Below, in pieces: positions 6,870 to 13,507 of a stretch of DNA of 17,068 nucleotides. A program made the position numbers and the translations under genes. Within the stretch, counting starts at the first letter, position 1. Every line of letters starts with the position of its first letter. Origin of the DNA: DSAR01 sp034437315 (GTDB lineage Bacteria; Chloroflexota; Anaerolineae; B4-G1). The stretch lies in contig DAOTUC010000025.1 in the NCBI GenBank assembly GCA_034437315.1, positions 1 through 17,068 on the forward strand, given 5' to 3'. A model generated the notes under the pieces. It searched no databases. It saw only the letters and a program-made list of their open reading frames with translations, and was not told the DNA's origin.

Positions 6870-8393
6870 CTAGACAAAGCGCTCGCGAATCTCCGCGCTG
6901 ACGTAGTCCAGGATAGCCACGGTGATGGCGATAAACCACACCGCAATGCCAGCGGAGCGATAGTCCAGCAGGCGAATGTACTGGATCAGCAGAAAACCGA
7001 TGCCGCCGCCGCCCACCAGGCCGATGATGGTGGACATGCGCACGTTGATGTCCCAGCGATAGATGGAGAAGGAGACGAAGGGCGGGATCATCTGCGGCAC
7101 CACGGCGTAGGAGATGGTCTGCAAACGGGTCGCGCCGGTGGCCTCGACCGCCTCAATCTGGCCGGGGTCGATCGACTCAATCGCCTCCGAATAGAGCTTG
7201 CCCAGCGCGGCGATGGAGTGAATGGTCAGCGCGATGACGCCGGCGAAGGGGCCTAGCCCCACCACCATCACGGCGAGCAGCACCCAGATCATCGGTTCGA
7301 TGGAGCGGACGATGTTCAGAATTGTGCGGGTGACGTAGTAAATCGTCAACGTGAGGGGAGAGACGCTCATCAGGTTCTTGGCCGCCAGGAAACTGACCGG
7401 GATGGAGAACAGGATGCCGAAAAAGGTCGCCATCATCCCCAGGACGATGGTCTCCACCATGCGCTCGACGTTGTTCCGCAGCGCGGCGCTGGGCTTCAGG
7501 GTGCCCACCTCCGACGTCTGCCGGGCCTCGATACGGTGAATCTGACGTCCCTCGGAACTGGGCGGGATGATGCGATAGGGCATCGTCACGTCCATCTCGA
7601 AACCACCCTCGCCATCGGTCTGGAACGAGATGTACTCGCCTCCTTTCCGCATGCGGAATTCGTTGCCGATGGGGTCCACCCACCACAACTGGGTCTCGGT
7701 GTTGGGCTCGAAATTTCGACCGACGATGTGGAGGCGTGTGCCGAGCACTTCTTCCAGGTTCTCGTCCCGCGTCGCCAGGTCGCCGCAGGTCGGGTCGGCC
7801 GCCAGGTACGGCTCCCCCGGCGTCTCCTCCGGGATTGGCGGCGGCGGCTCGTCGTCGCAGGGGGATAGGATGTCGGCTCCGGCGCCGACCGTCTCCGTCT
7901 CTCGCGTGACGGCGGCGCTCCAGGGCCACGCGACGCGCGTGATCGCGCCTCGGGCGTCCGAGATTTCGGTCACGAACTTGTACATATCGATCTGACTGGT
8001 CTGCCAACCCAGGACGAATAGGAGCAGGATGACGAGGGCGAAGACGCCGACGCCGCCTTGTCGCTGCTGCTGCGCCTGTTGGTAAGCGTCCCAGGCCGAC
8101 CAAAGCCACAGCGCCGCGAGTCCGAGCAGCGCCGGAATGACAAAGGCTGGCCGGCGGTTGACGGCCTTGCCGAGCTTGGCGAAGACGCCGGTTTCACGGG
8201 GGGCGAGCAGGCTCACCCGCCAGGCCATGAGGCCCACGATCGTGATCACAGAACCCAGCAGGGTCAAACCGCGCTGAAGCTGGCGCGCCAACACCTGGCC
8301 CAGGCCGGGCAGGATCAACGAGGCGACGCCGGCTACCGGCGCAGGAACCAGGCTAGTTGGTGAATCCTGTTGTGTCGTCGTCTGGAACGTCAT
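6870..8393 (-). CDS. phnE: PhnE-type ABC transporter permease with long N-terminal membrane and Ig-like extension
   Basis: This is the membrane subunit of a phosphonate/phosphite-type importer. At 507 residues it is roughly twice the usual PhnE length. The C-terminal 200 residues (about 305-507) are a standard PhnE permease. They include the ATPase-contact EAA loop (KLYSEAIESIDPGQIEAVEATGA, in part, about 399-421), VPQMIPPF and IGLVGGGGIGFLL. The first 135 residues hold about four extra membrane segments (about 20-36, 42-60, 82-100, 114-131), including a GLGQ turn. Residues about 132-305 should lie outside. They contain two cysteines (179, 203), an acidic/Pro stretch and an Ig/IPT-like domain (GTRLHIVGRNFEPNTETQLW, then TDGEGGFEMDVTMP). 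It starts at an ATG overlapping the phnC stop (ATGA). The fusion is continuous in one frame. Confidence 0.9.
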   Translation of the reverse strand: MTFQTTTQQDSPTSLVPAPVAGVASLILPGLGQVLARQLQRGLTLLGSVITIVGLMAWRVSLLAPRETGVFAKLGKAVNRRPAFVIPALLGLAALWLWSAWDAYQQAQQQRQGGVGVFALVILLLFVLGWQTSQIDMYKFVTEISDARGAITRVAWPWSAAVTRETETVGAGADILSPCDDEPPPPIPEETPGEPYLAADPTCGDLATRDENLEEVLGTRLHIVGRNFEPNTETQLWWVDPIGNEFRMRKGGEYISFQTDGEGGFEMDVTMPYRIIPPSSEGRQIHRIEARQTSEVGTLKPSAALRNNVERMVETIVLGMMATFFGILFSIPVSFLAAKNLMSVSPLTLTIYYVTRTILNIVRSIEPMIWVLLAVMVVGLGPFAGVIALTIHSIAALGKLYSEAIESIDPGQIEAVEATGATRLQTISYAVVPQMIPPFVSFSIYRWDINVRMSTIIGLVGGGGIGFLLIQYIRLLDYRSAGIAVWFIAITVAILDYVSAEIRERFV

Positions 8394-9175
8394 TTTTCCC
8401 CTCCTTGCGGCCCCACGTTAACGCGGACCGCCTCCTCACCGTAGATATCTTTGAACTCTTCATCCGTCATCGCGCGGATCTCCTCGCGGCTCCCCCGGTA
8501 GACGACGCGCCCGGCTCGCAGGCCGATCACGCGGGATGCGTAACGCTGCACCAGGTCCAGGTAGTGCAAGCTGCACAAAACGGAGATATTCTCCTCCCGA
8601 TTCAGCATCTCGATGTGTTCCAGGATCGAGTGGGCCAGGACGGGGTCCAGGCTGGCGACCGGTTCGTCGGCCAGGATCATGCGCGGCTGCTGCATCAGCG
8701 CGCGGGCGATGCCCACCCGCTGTTGCTGACCGCCGCTCAACTCGTCGGCCCGCTTGTGAGCCTGGTCGGTAATGCCCAATCGTTCCAGGGCCGCCATCGC
8801 CATCCGCCGGTCCGCTTTCGAAAACTGGTACGTGAGGCTCCTCCACGGGTTGACGTAGCCCAGGCGTCCCGAAAGGACGTTCATCAGGACGGTCGAGCGC
8901 TTGACCAGGTTAAAATGTTGAAAAATCATGCCAATCTGGCGGCGGATCTGGCGCAATTGGGCCGCTTCGGCCGCCGTAACGTCCACCCCGTCCCAGATAA
9001 TTTGACCCTCGGTTGGGTCGATCAGGCGATTGATACAGCGCAAGAGCGTGGATTTACCGGAACCGCTCAGGCCGATGATGATCAGAAACTCGCCGTCTTC
9101 GACCTGGAAACTGACGTCGCGGAGGGCGACCGTTCCATCGCCGTAAATCTTGGTCAGGTTCTTAACTTCAAGCAT
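8390..9175 (-). CDS. phnC: Phosphonate-type ABC transporter ATP-binding protein
   Basis: This is the cytoplasmic ATPase that powers the PhnE permease. The 261-residue product has every ABC motif: Walker A GLSGSGKST (35-43), Q-loop FQHFNL (Gln86), signature LSGGQQQRV (146-154), Walker B MILADEP (Glu171 catalytic), D-loop SLDP and H-loop His204 in SLHYLD. The segment FNLVKRSTVLMNVLSGRLGY is typical of PhnC and distinguishes it from phosphate PstB or amino-acid ATPases. I chose the ATG at 9175 because GGGGAGG lies just upstream. ATGs at 9190 and 9220 lack a ribosome site, and both would fall in the phnD-phnC intergenic region. Its stop overlaps the phnE start. Confidence 0.95.
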   Translation of the reverse strand: MLEVKNLTKIYGDGTVALRDVSFQVEDGEFLIIIGLSGSGKSTLLRCINRLIDPTEGQIIWDGVDVTAAEAAQLRQIRRQIGMIFQHFNLVKRSTVLMNVLSGRLGYVNPWRSLTYQFSKADRRMAMAALERLGITDQAHKRADELSGGQQQRVGIARALMQQPRMILADEPVASLDPVLAHSILEHIEMLNREENISVLCSLHYLDLVQRYASRVIGLRAGRVVYRGSREEIRAMTDEEFKDIYGEEAVRVNVGPQGGEK

Positions 9176-9197
9176 CCTGCCTCCCCTCATGATAAAA

Positions 9198-9238
9198 GAT
9201 GCGAAGAGGGGGCGCGCCATTCGTCCCCCCTTCGCATC
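9198..9238 (-). terminator. Stem-loop with T tail between phnD and phnC (attenuator)
   Basis: On the minus strand, positions 9238-9225 pair with 9212-9198: GATGCGAA plus a G-run against a C-run plus TTCGCATC. This gives a stem of about 13-14 bp with one bulged base or so. TTTTATC follows immediately (9197-9191). This is the shape of an intrinsic terminator. It starts 40 nt past the phnD stop and ends about 22 nt before the phnC start, so it probably acts as a partial terminator or 3' stabiliser of phnD mRNA. Confidence 0.65.
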
Positions 9239-9278
9239 AGTTTCAATTTCTCACAGCGCTAACGAAAGCCTGCTTGTC

Positions 9279-10187
9279 CTAGTCACCCATCAGATCCTCG
9301 GCGCTGACGCCCGCGGCCTGGAGAATCTGCCGGAAGGCGTCGTAGTAGGAGTCGCCCGCCTTGGTCAGCTCTTCCCACTGATAAGCGGTGCCCAACGCTT
9401 CCTGCCCTTCCTCCGTCTCGACGATAGCCAGCATGCCATCTACGATCTGGTCGCGCAGTTCTTGTGGCAGATCGGATTGGAATTGGACGCCATCGTTGGG
9501 GATGTCCGGCTCGACCGCGATGATGACCGTCTCTTCCATCACGTCGGGGTAGTCTTCCTCGATGCGGGTGCGGGCGTCGACGTAGGTGGCGCCGGCGTCG
9601 CAATCGCCGCTGTACACGCCGGCGGCAACCGCGTCGTGACTGCCGGCGTCCACGACCTCAGACAGACCGGTATCGGGATCGACCCCGGCGGCCTTGAGCA
9701 TGATGGAGGGGATCACCCAGCCGCTCGTGGAGAGCGGATCGGGGCGGCAGAAGCTCTTGCCTTCCAAATCGGCTAGAGACGTAATGCCGCTATCGGCCCG
9801 AACGAGAATCTGCCCGTTGTAGGTGGGGCTGCCATAGCGAACGGCGAGCAGGGCCGCCTCGGCGCACCCTCGATCGGCCGCCATCACGTAGGCGAAGGTC
9901 GCCAGCGATGACATGTGGGCCTCTGGCGGGTCAGCGCACATCGCCTCGACCGCGCCGGCGTACTCGGTGGCGACTTTGATGTCGAAGTACAGACCGGTCT
10001 CGTCGTGCAACAGGTCGGCCACCGACTGGGCGCCCGCCGTCACGCGCTCCGTCTCGCCGGAGGGGACGAAGACCCAGACGATGGGATTTTCCTCGGATCC
10101 CAACTCCGCCTTGGAACCACATGAGGCGACAAGCCCAATTATTAACAGACTGACGAGTAATACCAAAAACGTGCGTTTTGTTTGCAT
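9279..10187 (-). CDS. phnD: Phosphonate/phosphite-type ABC transporter substrate-binding lipoprotein
   Basis: This is an extracytoplasmic solute-binding protein (PhnD/PtxB family) that delivers ligand to PhnCE. The 302-residue product has a lipoprotein signal: Lys/Arg start, hydrophobic core (7-20) and lipobox LVASC with lipidated Cys23. After the anchor come VWVFVPSGE (first beta strand), YFDIKVATEYAGAVEAM, and PLSTSGW (151-157), the segment that grips the oxyanion of the ligand in this family. Four cysteines (84, 108, 147, 196) could form two disulfides. AGGAGG (10191-10197) precedes the ATG. Phosphonate, phosphite, hypophosphite or another oxyanion are all possible ligands. No C-P lyase, phosphonatase or phosphite dehydrogenase gene is in the window to decide. 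Confidence 0.92.
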   Translation of the reverse strand: MQTKRTFLVLLVSLLIIGLVASCGSKAELGSEENPIVWVFVPSGETERVTAGAQSVADLLHDETGLYFDIKVATEYAGAVEAMCADPPEAHMSSLATFAYVMAADRGCAEAALLAVRYGSPTYNGQILVRADSGITSLADLEGKSFCRPDPLSTSGWVIPSIMLKAAGVDPDTGLSEVVDAGSHDAVAAGVYSGDCDAGATYVDARTRIEEDYPDVMEETVIIAVEPDIPNDGVQFQSDLPQELRDQIVDGMLAIVETEEGQEALGTAYQWEELTKAGDSYYDAFRQILQAAGVSAEDLMGD

Positions 10188-10272
10188 ATTTCCTCCTCTT
10201 GATTTTTGTGATCTTAACTCTTGAATCGAATACTACTATTGGACAGACCAAAGATTTAAACTGATCCTAGTC

Positions 10273-10283
10273 TCACCTCCTTT
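10273..10283 (-). promoter_or_regulatory. Perfect Shine-Dalgarno-like sequence in the phnD leader with no start codon after it
   Basis: The minus strand reads AAAGGAGGTGA, full complementarity to the 16S rRNA tail, about 85 nt upstream of the true phnD ribosome site. No ATG, GTG or TTG stands at a useful distance downstream: the only GTG lies inside the motif, and a TTG lies about 28 nt away. It could be a ribosome standby site or a relic of a leader peptide. Confidence 0.35.
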
Positions 10284-10290
10284 CGCCGGA

Positions 10291-10302
10291 GTTGAAGTCA
10301 AC
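10291..10302. promoter_or_regulatory. Dyad near the predicted phnD start point
   Basis: GTTGA-AG-TCAAC is a perfect 5-bp inverted repeat overlapping the expected phnD transcription start (about 10301). It is short, so it may be chance, but its position fits an operator. Confidence 0.3.
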
Positions 10303-10307
10303 AACTA

Positions 10308-10367
10308 ATTTTACAATTCATCCGTTAACGTCGCGTAAAGGCATTGTCAACGTATTGTAAGGAAAAC
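10308..10367 (-). promoter_or_regulatory. phnD promoter with Pho-box-like 11-bp direct-repeat array
   Basis: On the minus strand four hexamers repeat every 11 bases: CTTACA, TTGACA, TTTACG and TTAACG, with 5-nt spacers (ATACG, ATGCC, CGACG). They cover about 10324-10361. A -10 element TAAAAT (10308-10313) begins after a 10-bp gap, and no normal -35 at 17-bp spacing is needed. PhoB/PhoP-type regulators bind direct repeats with this 11-bp period (TTAACA-like in Bacillus, TGTCA-like in E. coli), and the Pho box then replaces the -35. Phosphate-starvation control of a phosphonate importer is the natural reading, but it is inferred. Confidence 0.55.
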
Positions 10368-10418
10368 TGCTTGCAAGCTAGAGCATATCTCGGAGTGCCT
10401 CTTTTGTCAAGTAGGACA

Positions 10419-10452
10419 TTGGCGCGGCGGCGATAATTGAGTTATAATTATC
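10419..10452 (+). promoter_or_regulatory. Rightward promoter overlapped by a 7-bp dyad
   Basis: TTGGCG (10419-10424), an 18-nt spacer and TATAAT (10443-10448) precede the small membrane protein gene by about 60 bases. A perfect inverted repeat, GATAATT (10432-10438) and AATTATC (10446-10452), covers the -10 and its upstream edge. This would let a dimeric repressor block RNA polymerase. Confidence 0.45.
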
Positions 10453-10506
10453 CCAGTTTGGAATGAGCGTGATGAAAATGAACACCCAACGCACGAGGTT
10501 TTAACT

Positions 10507-10809
10507 ATGCCAAGCCGTATCATTCAACAACATCGTTATCGAATCTGGCTGATTGTGGCGTTAATAGGTCTCTGCTTCGTCGCCGCCGGGGTCTTATGGA
10601 CGTGGGATACCCCCCCAGACGCAAGCCAATCGCCCATCAATCCTCCTTTAGCCGGCGCGTCGCCCCTGGAGACGCCGCGGGCCACACCGACGCCTATCCC
10701 ATCCTCATGGACCGGAGCCGGCGCAGCGCTGCTGTGGATTATGCTGGGCATTTTGCTGGCATTGGGCATCATCTCCGCAATTTACATCTGGGATCGACGT
10801 TCCGCCTAA
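10507..10809 (+). CDS. Small two-pass membrane protein of unknown function
   Basis: I do not recognise this 100-residue protein. It has a basic N-terminus (MPSRIIQQHRYR), a first membrane segment (about 13-33), a polar Pro/Thr/Ser-rich loop (about 34-68, with ATPTPIPSSW) and a second membrane segment (about 72-93) ending in WDRRSA. Positive residues at both ends predict both termini in the cytoplasm and the loop outside. A weak ribosome site (CGAGG) lies about 10 nt before the ATG. Its stop directly abuts the next start (TAAATG), so it is probably translationally coupled to the GT39-like gene and may be an accessory subunit. The promoter, the coupling and a coherent two-TM topology support a real gene. 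Confidence 0.65.
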   Translation: MPSRIIQQHRYRIWLIVALIGLCFVAAGVLWTWDTPPDASQSPINPPLAGASPLETPRATPTPIPSSWTGAGAALLWIMLGILLALGIISAIYIWDRRSA

Positions 10810-12405
10810 ATGGCCGACCGACGTTATCGTTGCTTCGCCGCCATCAGCCTGCTGGCCCTGCTGACCTTTGCCGCGCGGGCGGCTTCCCTGGACGCCCAAT
10901 CATTGTGGCGTGACGAGGTCGACGCGCTGTGTTACGCTTACGAGATTCCATACCGCATCTACCAATCCATAGCGCCCGATCAAGCGGGCGACTTCTCTCC
11001 ACCCCAGGCCTGCCCCGCGCTGCCAATGCGAGCCGCACCAGACGACGCGCCCCTCCGCCAACGGTTGATCCGGACGCTTGACGGCGTCATCCGCCAGAAT
11101 GGGCCGCTTCACTTCTTGCTGTTGCGCCGGTGGATGCAGTTGGCCGGCCCAAGCGAGTACGGTCTACGTTTCTTCTCCCTGATCTTCGGCGTGTTGTGCA
11201 CGCCTTTGACCTACGTCCTGGGACGGCGGTTATTCAATCGCCGGACAGGAACCGCAGCGGCGCTGTTGATGGCCGTCTCCCCTTACCTGGCCTGGTACAG
11301 CCAAGACGCCAAGATGTATACCCTGGTCTCCGCCCTGGTCCTGGCAGCAATTTACGGGTTGCATCGCGCCCTCCACGAAGGCGGTTGGCGTTGGTGGGTG
11401 ATGCAGATCGTCGCCTCTAGCTTAGCGTTTTACACTCACATCCTGGCCGCGTTGCTTATTCCCATTCAACTCATCCTCTATCTGCTCTGGCGACCGCGGG
11501 CGCGACGACAATGGCGGGGCGCGCTGATCAGTTTTTTCCTCGTGGCGCTGCCCTACATCCCCCTGGTCGTATGGCAAGCGCCGGCGATTTTCAGCGCGCG
11601 GGAGACCGGCTTCCATCGTTATACGCTGGGGCAGATGGTGGAGATTCTACTCAACGGGTGGAGCCTGGGAATCGCTTGTGAAGGTCAGCCGTGGGGCGCG
11701 GTGTTGATGGGCATCCTGGCGCTGGGCGGGATGGTCGGGCCGTTCCTGCTGCCGACCGATCCGACCGCTGACAGATCGACCTTGTTGAGAAATCGACTGG
11801 CGCTGCTTTGCTGGGGCGGTATTCCGCTGGCGGCGCTGTGGCTGGTCTCACGTTGGCAACCGCTCTTCACCGACCGCTACCTGATCTGGACCGCGCCGGC
11901 CTTCTACATGGCGATGGCGCTGGGGCTGGTCTTTATCCGCCGTTGGAGCGATGGCGCTGTGATGCTCCTGCTTGGCGTGATCTTAATCTTCACCGGATTC
12001 AATCAATGGCGCCAGGCGACGACGCCCATCAAATCCAACTTTCGATCCGCCGCCGCCCACGTCGCCGCTAGCGGCAATGTCAAAGACGAACTGATGATTT
12101 TCCAGATACCTCACGGTCGATATACCTTCGACTATTACTTCCCCGTGGATGATTACGTGTGGCGCGAGGGTCTGTTCACCAATCACCAGCATCCCGACGG
12201 CGACTATCTGATGAGCGCGGGTGAGGCGGCGCGGCAAATGGCGGCTATGACGGCGCGCCACGACGCGGTCTGGCTGATCGTCACAGAGATGGAGATGTGG
12301 GACCGGCGCGCGCTGGTGAAAAATTGGCTGGACGAGCATTGGGAACAGGTAGAGAGCGCCCATTTCACCCGGGTCGACGTCTACCGATACACGCGCCCCG
12401 ACTAG
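10810..12405 (+). CDS. GT39/ArnT-like polytopic membrane glycosyltransferase
   Basis: This is a predicted integral-membrane transferase that uses a polyprenyl-phosphate sugar and acts at the outer face of the membrane. The 531-residue product has a hydrophobic N-terminal segment followed by SLWRDEVDAL, whose Asp35-Glu36 sits in the first outside loop where GT39/GT83-type enzymes keep their catalytic acid. NGPLHFLLLRRWMQL and the region GPSEYGLRFFSLIFG to SPYLAWYSQDAKMY are also characteristic of this group. About ten membrane segments cover residues 10-400. A soluble C-terminal domain (about 400-531) is predicted outside. The start is the ATG immediately after the preceding stop. Donor and acceptor (protein, lipid or glycan) cannot be told from the sequence. 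Confidence 0.85.
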   Translation: MADRRYRCFAAISLLALLTFAARAASLDAQSLWRDEVDALCYAYEIPYRIYQSIAPDQAGDFSPPQACPALPMRAAPDDAPLRQRLIRTLDGVIRQNGPLHFLLLRRWMQLAGPSEYGLRFFSLIFGVLCTPLTYVLGRRLFNRRTGTAAALLMAVSPYLAWYSQDAKMYTLVSALVLAAIYGLHRALHEGGWRWWVMQIVASSLAFYTHILAALLIPIQLILYLLWRPRARRQWRGALISFFLVALPYIPLVVWQAPAIFSARETGFHRYTLGQMVEILLNGWSLGIACEGQPWGAVLMGILALGGMVGPFLLPTDPTADRSTLLRNRLALLCWGGIPLAALWLVSRWQPLFTDRYLIWTAPAFYMAMALGLVFIRRWSDGAVMLLLGVILIFTGFNQWRQATTPIKSNFRSAAAHVAASGNVKDELMIFQIPHGRYTFDYYFPVDDYVWREGLFTNHQHPDGDYLMSAGEAARQMAAMTARHDAVWLIVTEMEMWDRRALVKNWLDEHWEQVESAHFTRVDVYRYTRPD

Positions 12406-12412
12406 ATGGACC

Positions 12413-12477
12413 GCCGTCGTCCCGACGGCATAGGCGCCTGCAGGATGCTGGCGCGCGCCTACATTTTGTAGGCGCGC
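12413..12477. terminator. Two stem-loops between convergent genes (GT39-like and galE)
   Basis: The 75-base gap between the two stops holds two perfect hairpins. GCCGTCG/CGACGGC (12413-12419 and 12423-12429) has a 3-nt loop. A stronger 11-bp stem, GCGCGCCTACA/TGTAGGCGCGC (12453-12463 and 12467-12477), has a TTT loop. No long T tract follows on either strand. Position and strength still suggest a bidirectional end of transcription. Confidence 0.5.
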
Positions 12478-12480
12478 CTC

Positions 12481-13464
12481 CTAATCCCCGTAACCGTGAG
12501 GATGGGCGCTGTGCCATTGCCAGGCGTGCTGGATGATGGTCTCCAGATCCGGGTAGGCCGGCCGCCATCCCAATTCCCGCCGGATCTTGTCGCTGCTGGC
12601 GATCAGGGTCGCCGGGTCGCCGGGCCGTCGAGGGCCGACCTGGGCCGGGATGGGATGTCCGGTCACCTGGCGGCAGGTCTCGATGACCTCCTTGACGGTG
12701 AAGCCCTGTCCGTTGCCCAGGTTATACGTGCGGCTGCCCTCACCCAGCGCGTCGAGCGCCAGAATGTGCGCCTGGGCCAAATCGCTCACGTGGACGTAAT
12801 CCCGCACGCACGTGCCGTCTCGGGTGGGGTAATCGTCGCCGAAGATGGTGATCGCGTCCCGCTGCCCCAGCGCGACCTGGAGCACCAGGGGGATCAGGTG
12901 GGTTTCGGGGTCGTGATCCTCGCCCCGCTCGCCGGTGGGCGACGCGCCCGCCGCGTTGAAATAGCGCAAGGCGGCGTAGCGAAAGCCGTGAACCTGATCC
13001 AGCCAATAGAGCACCCGCTCTAAGATGCGCTTCGATTCGCCGTAGGGGCTGCCCGGTACGATCCGCTCCTCCTCGTCGATGGGCATGCGCGCCGGATCGT
13101 CGAACAGGTTGGCTGTCGAAGAGAGGATAAAGCGCCGCGCGCCGGACTCGACCGCCGCCCGCAGCAGATGCAAGCCGTTGACGACGTTATCGCCCACGTA
13201 CATCAACGGTTTCTCCATCGACTCGCCCACCAGCGTGTAGGAAGCGAAGTGCATGACCGCCTCGATAGGGTGGGCGTCAAAAACGTCCCTCACCGCGTCT
13301 GCGTCCGCCAGATCCCCCTGGATGAAAGTCGCCTGGGGATGGACGGCGCCCCGGTGGCCATAGTACAAATTGTCGAAGACGATGACGTGATCGCCCCGTT
13401 TGACCAGTTCCTCGGCGACAATGCTGCCGATGTAGCCAGCGCCGCCGGTCACCAAGATATTCAT
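12481..13464 (-). CDS. galE: UDP-glucose 4-epimerase
   Basis: GalE interconverts UDP-glucose and UDP-galactose in the cytoplasm with tightly bound NAD, supplying donors for surface glycans and galactose use. The 327-residue product is of normal length. The Rossmann motif is GGAGYIG (7-13), Asp31 follows the second strand (VFDNL), and the catalytic Ser116 and Tyr141-X3-Lys145 (YGESK) are present. LRYFNAAGA and VRDYVHVSDLA are standard GalE landmarks. One variant is SSTANLF where many GalE proteins have an aromatic-Gly ending (VYG). AAGGAAGG precedes the ATG. It lies 43 bases downstream of the PLC-like gene and is probably cotranscribed with it. A related C4-epimerase acting on another UDP-sugar cannot be excluded. 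Confidence 0.93.
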   Translation of the reverse strand: MNILVTGGAGYIGSIVAEELVKRGDHVIVFDNLYYGHRGAVHPQATFIQGDLADADAVRDVFDAHPIEAVMHFASYTLVGESMEKPLMYVGDNVVNGLHLLRAAVESGARRFILSSTANLFDDPARMPIDEEERIVPGSPYGESKRILERVLYWLDQVHGFRYAALRYFNAAGASPTGERGEDHDPETHLIPLVLQVALGQRDAITIFGDDYPTRDGTCVRDYVHVSDLAQAHILALDALGEGSRTYNLGNGQGFTVKEVIETCRQVTGHPIPAQVGPRRPGDPATLIASSDKIRRELGWRPAYPDLETIIQHAWQWHSAHPHGYGD

Positions 13465-13507
13465 CGAAAGCCTTCCTTTCTGTCAAATGTCGTAATATCC
13501 TCAAATC

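Larger units (their letters stand above)
10188..10506. other. Divergent regulatory region between phnD and the small membrane protein gene
   Basis: This 319-base region has no gene. From left to right it carries the phnD ribosome site and leader, the leader Shine-Dalgarno-like motif, the short dyad, the Pho-box-like array, a perfect 10-bp palindrome GCTTGCAAGC (10369-10378), and the rightward promoter with a 7-bp dyad (10419-10452). Confidence 0.7.

Noticed and set aside
9931..10251. Leader peptide or small gene following AAAGGAGGTGA (TTG-started frame)
   Set aside because: The TTG is about 28 nt past the motif and the frame overlaps phnD out of register with shadow-like Arg/Gly-rich content.
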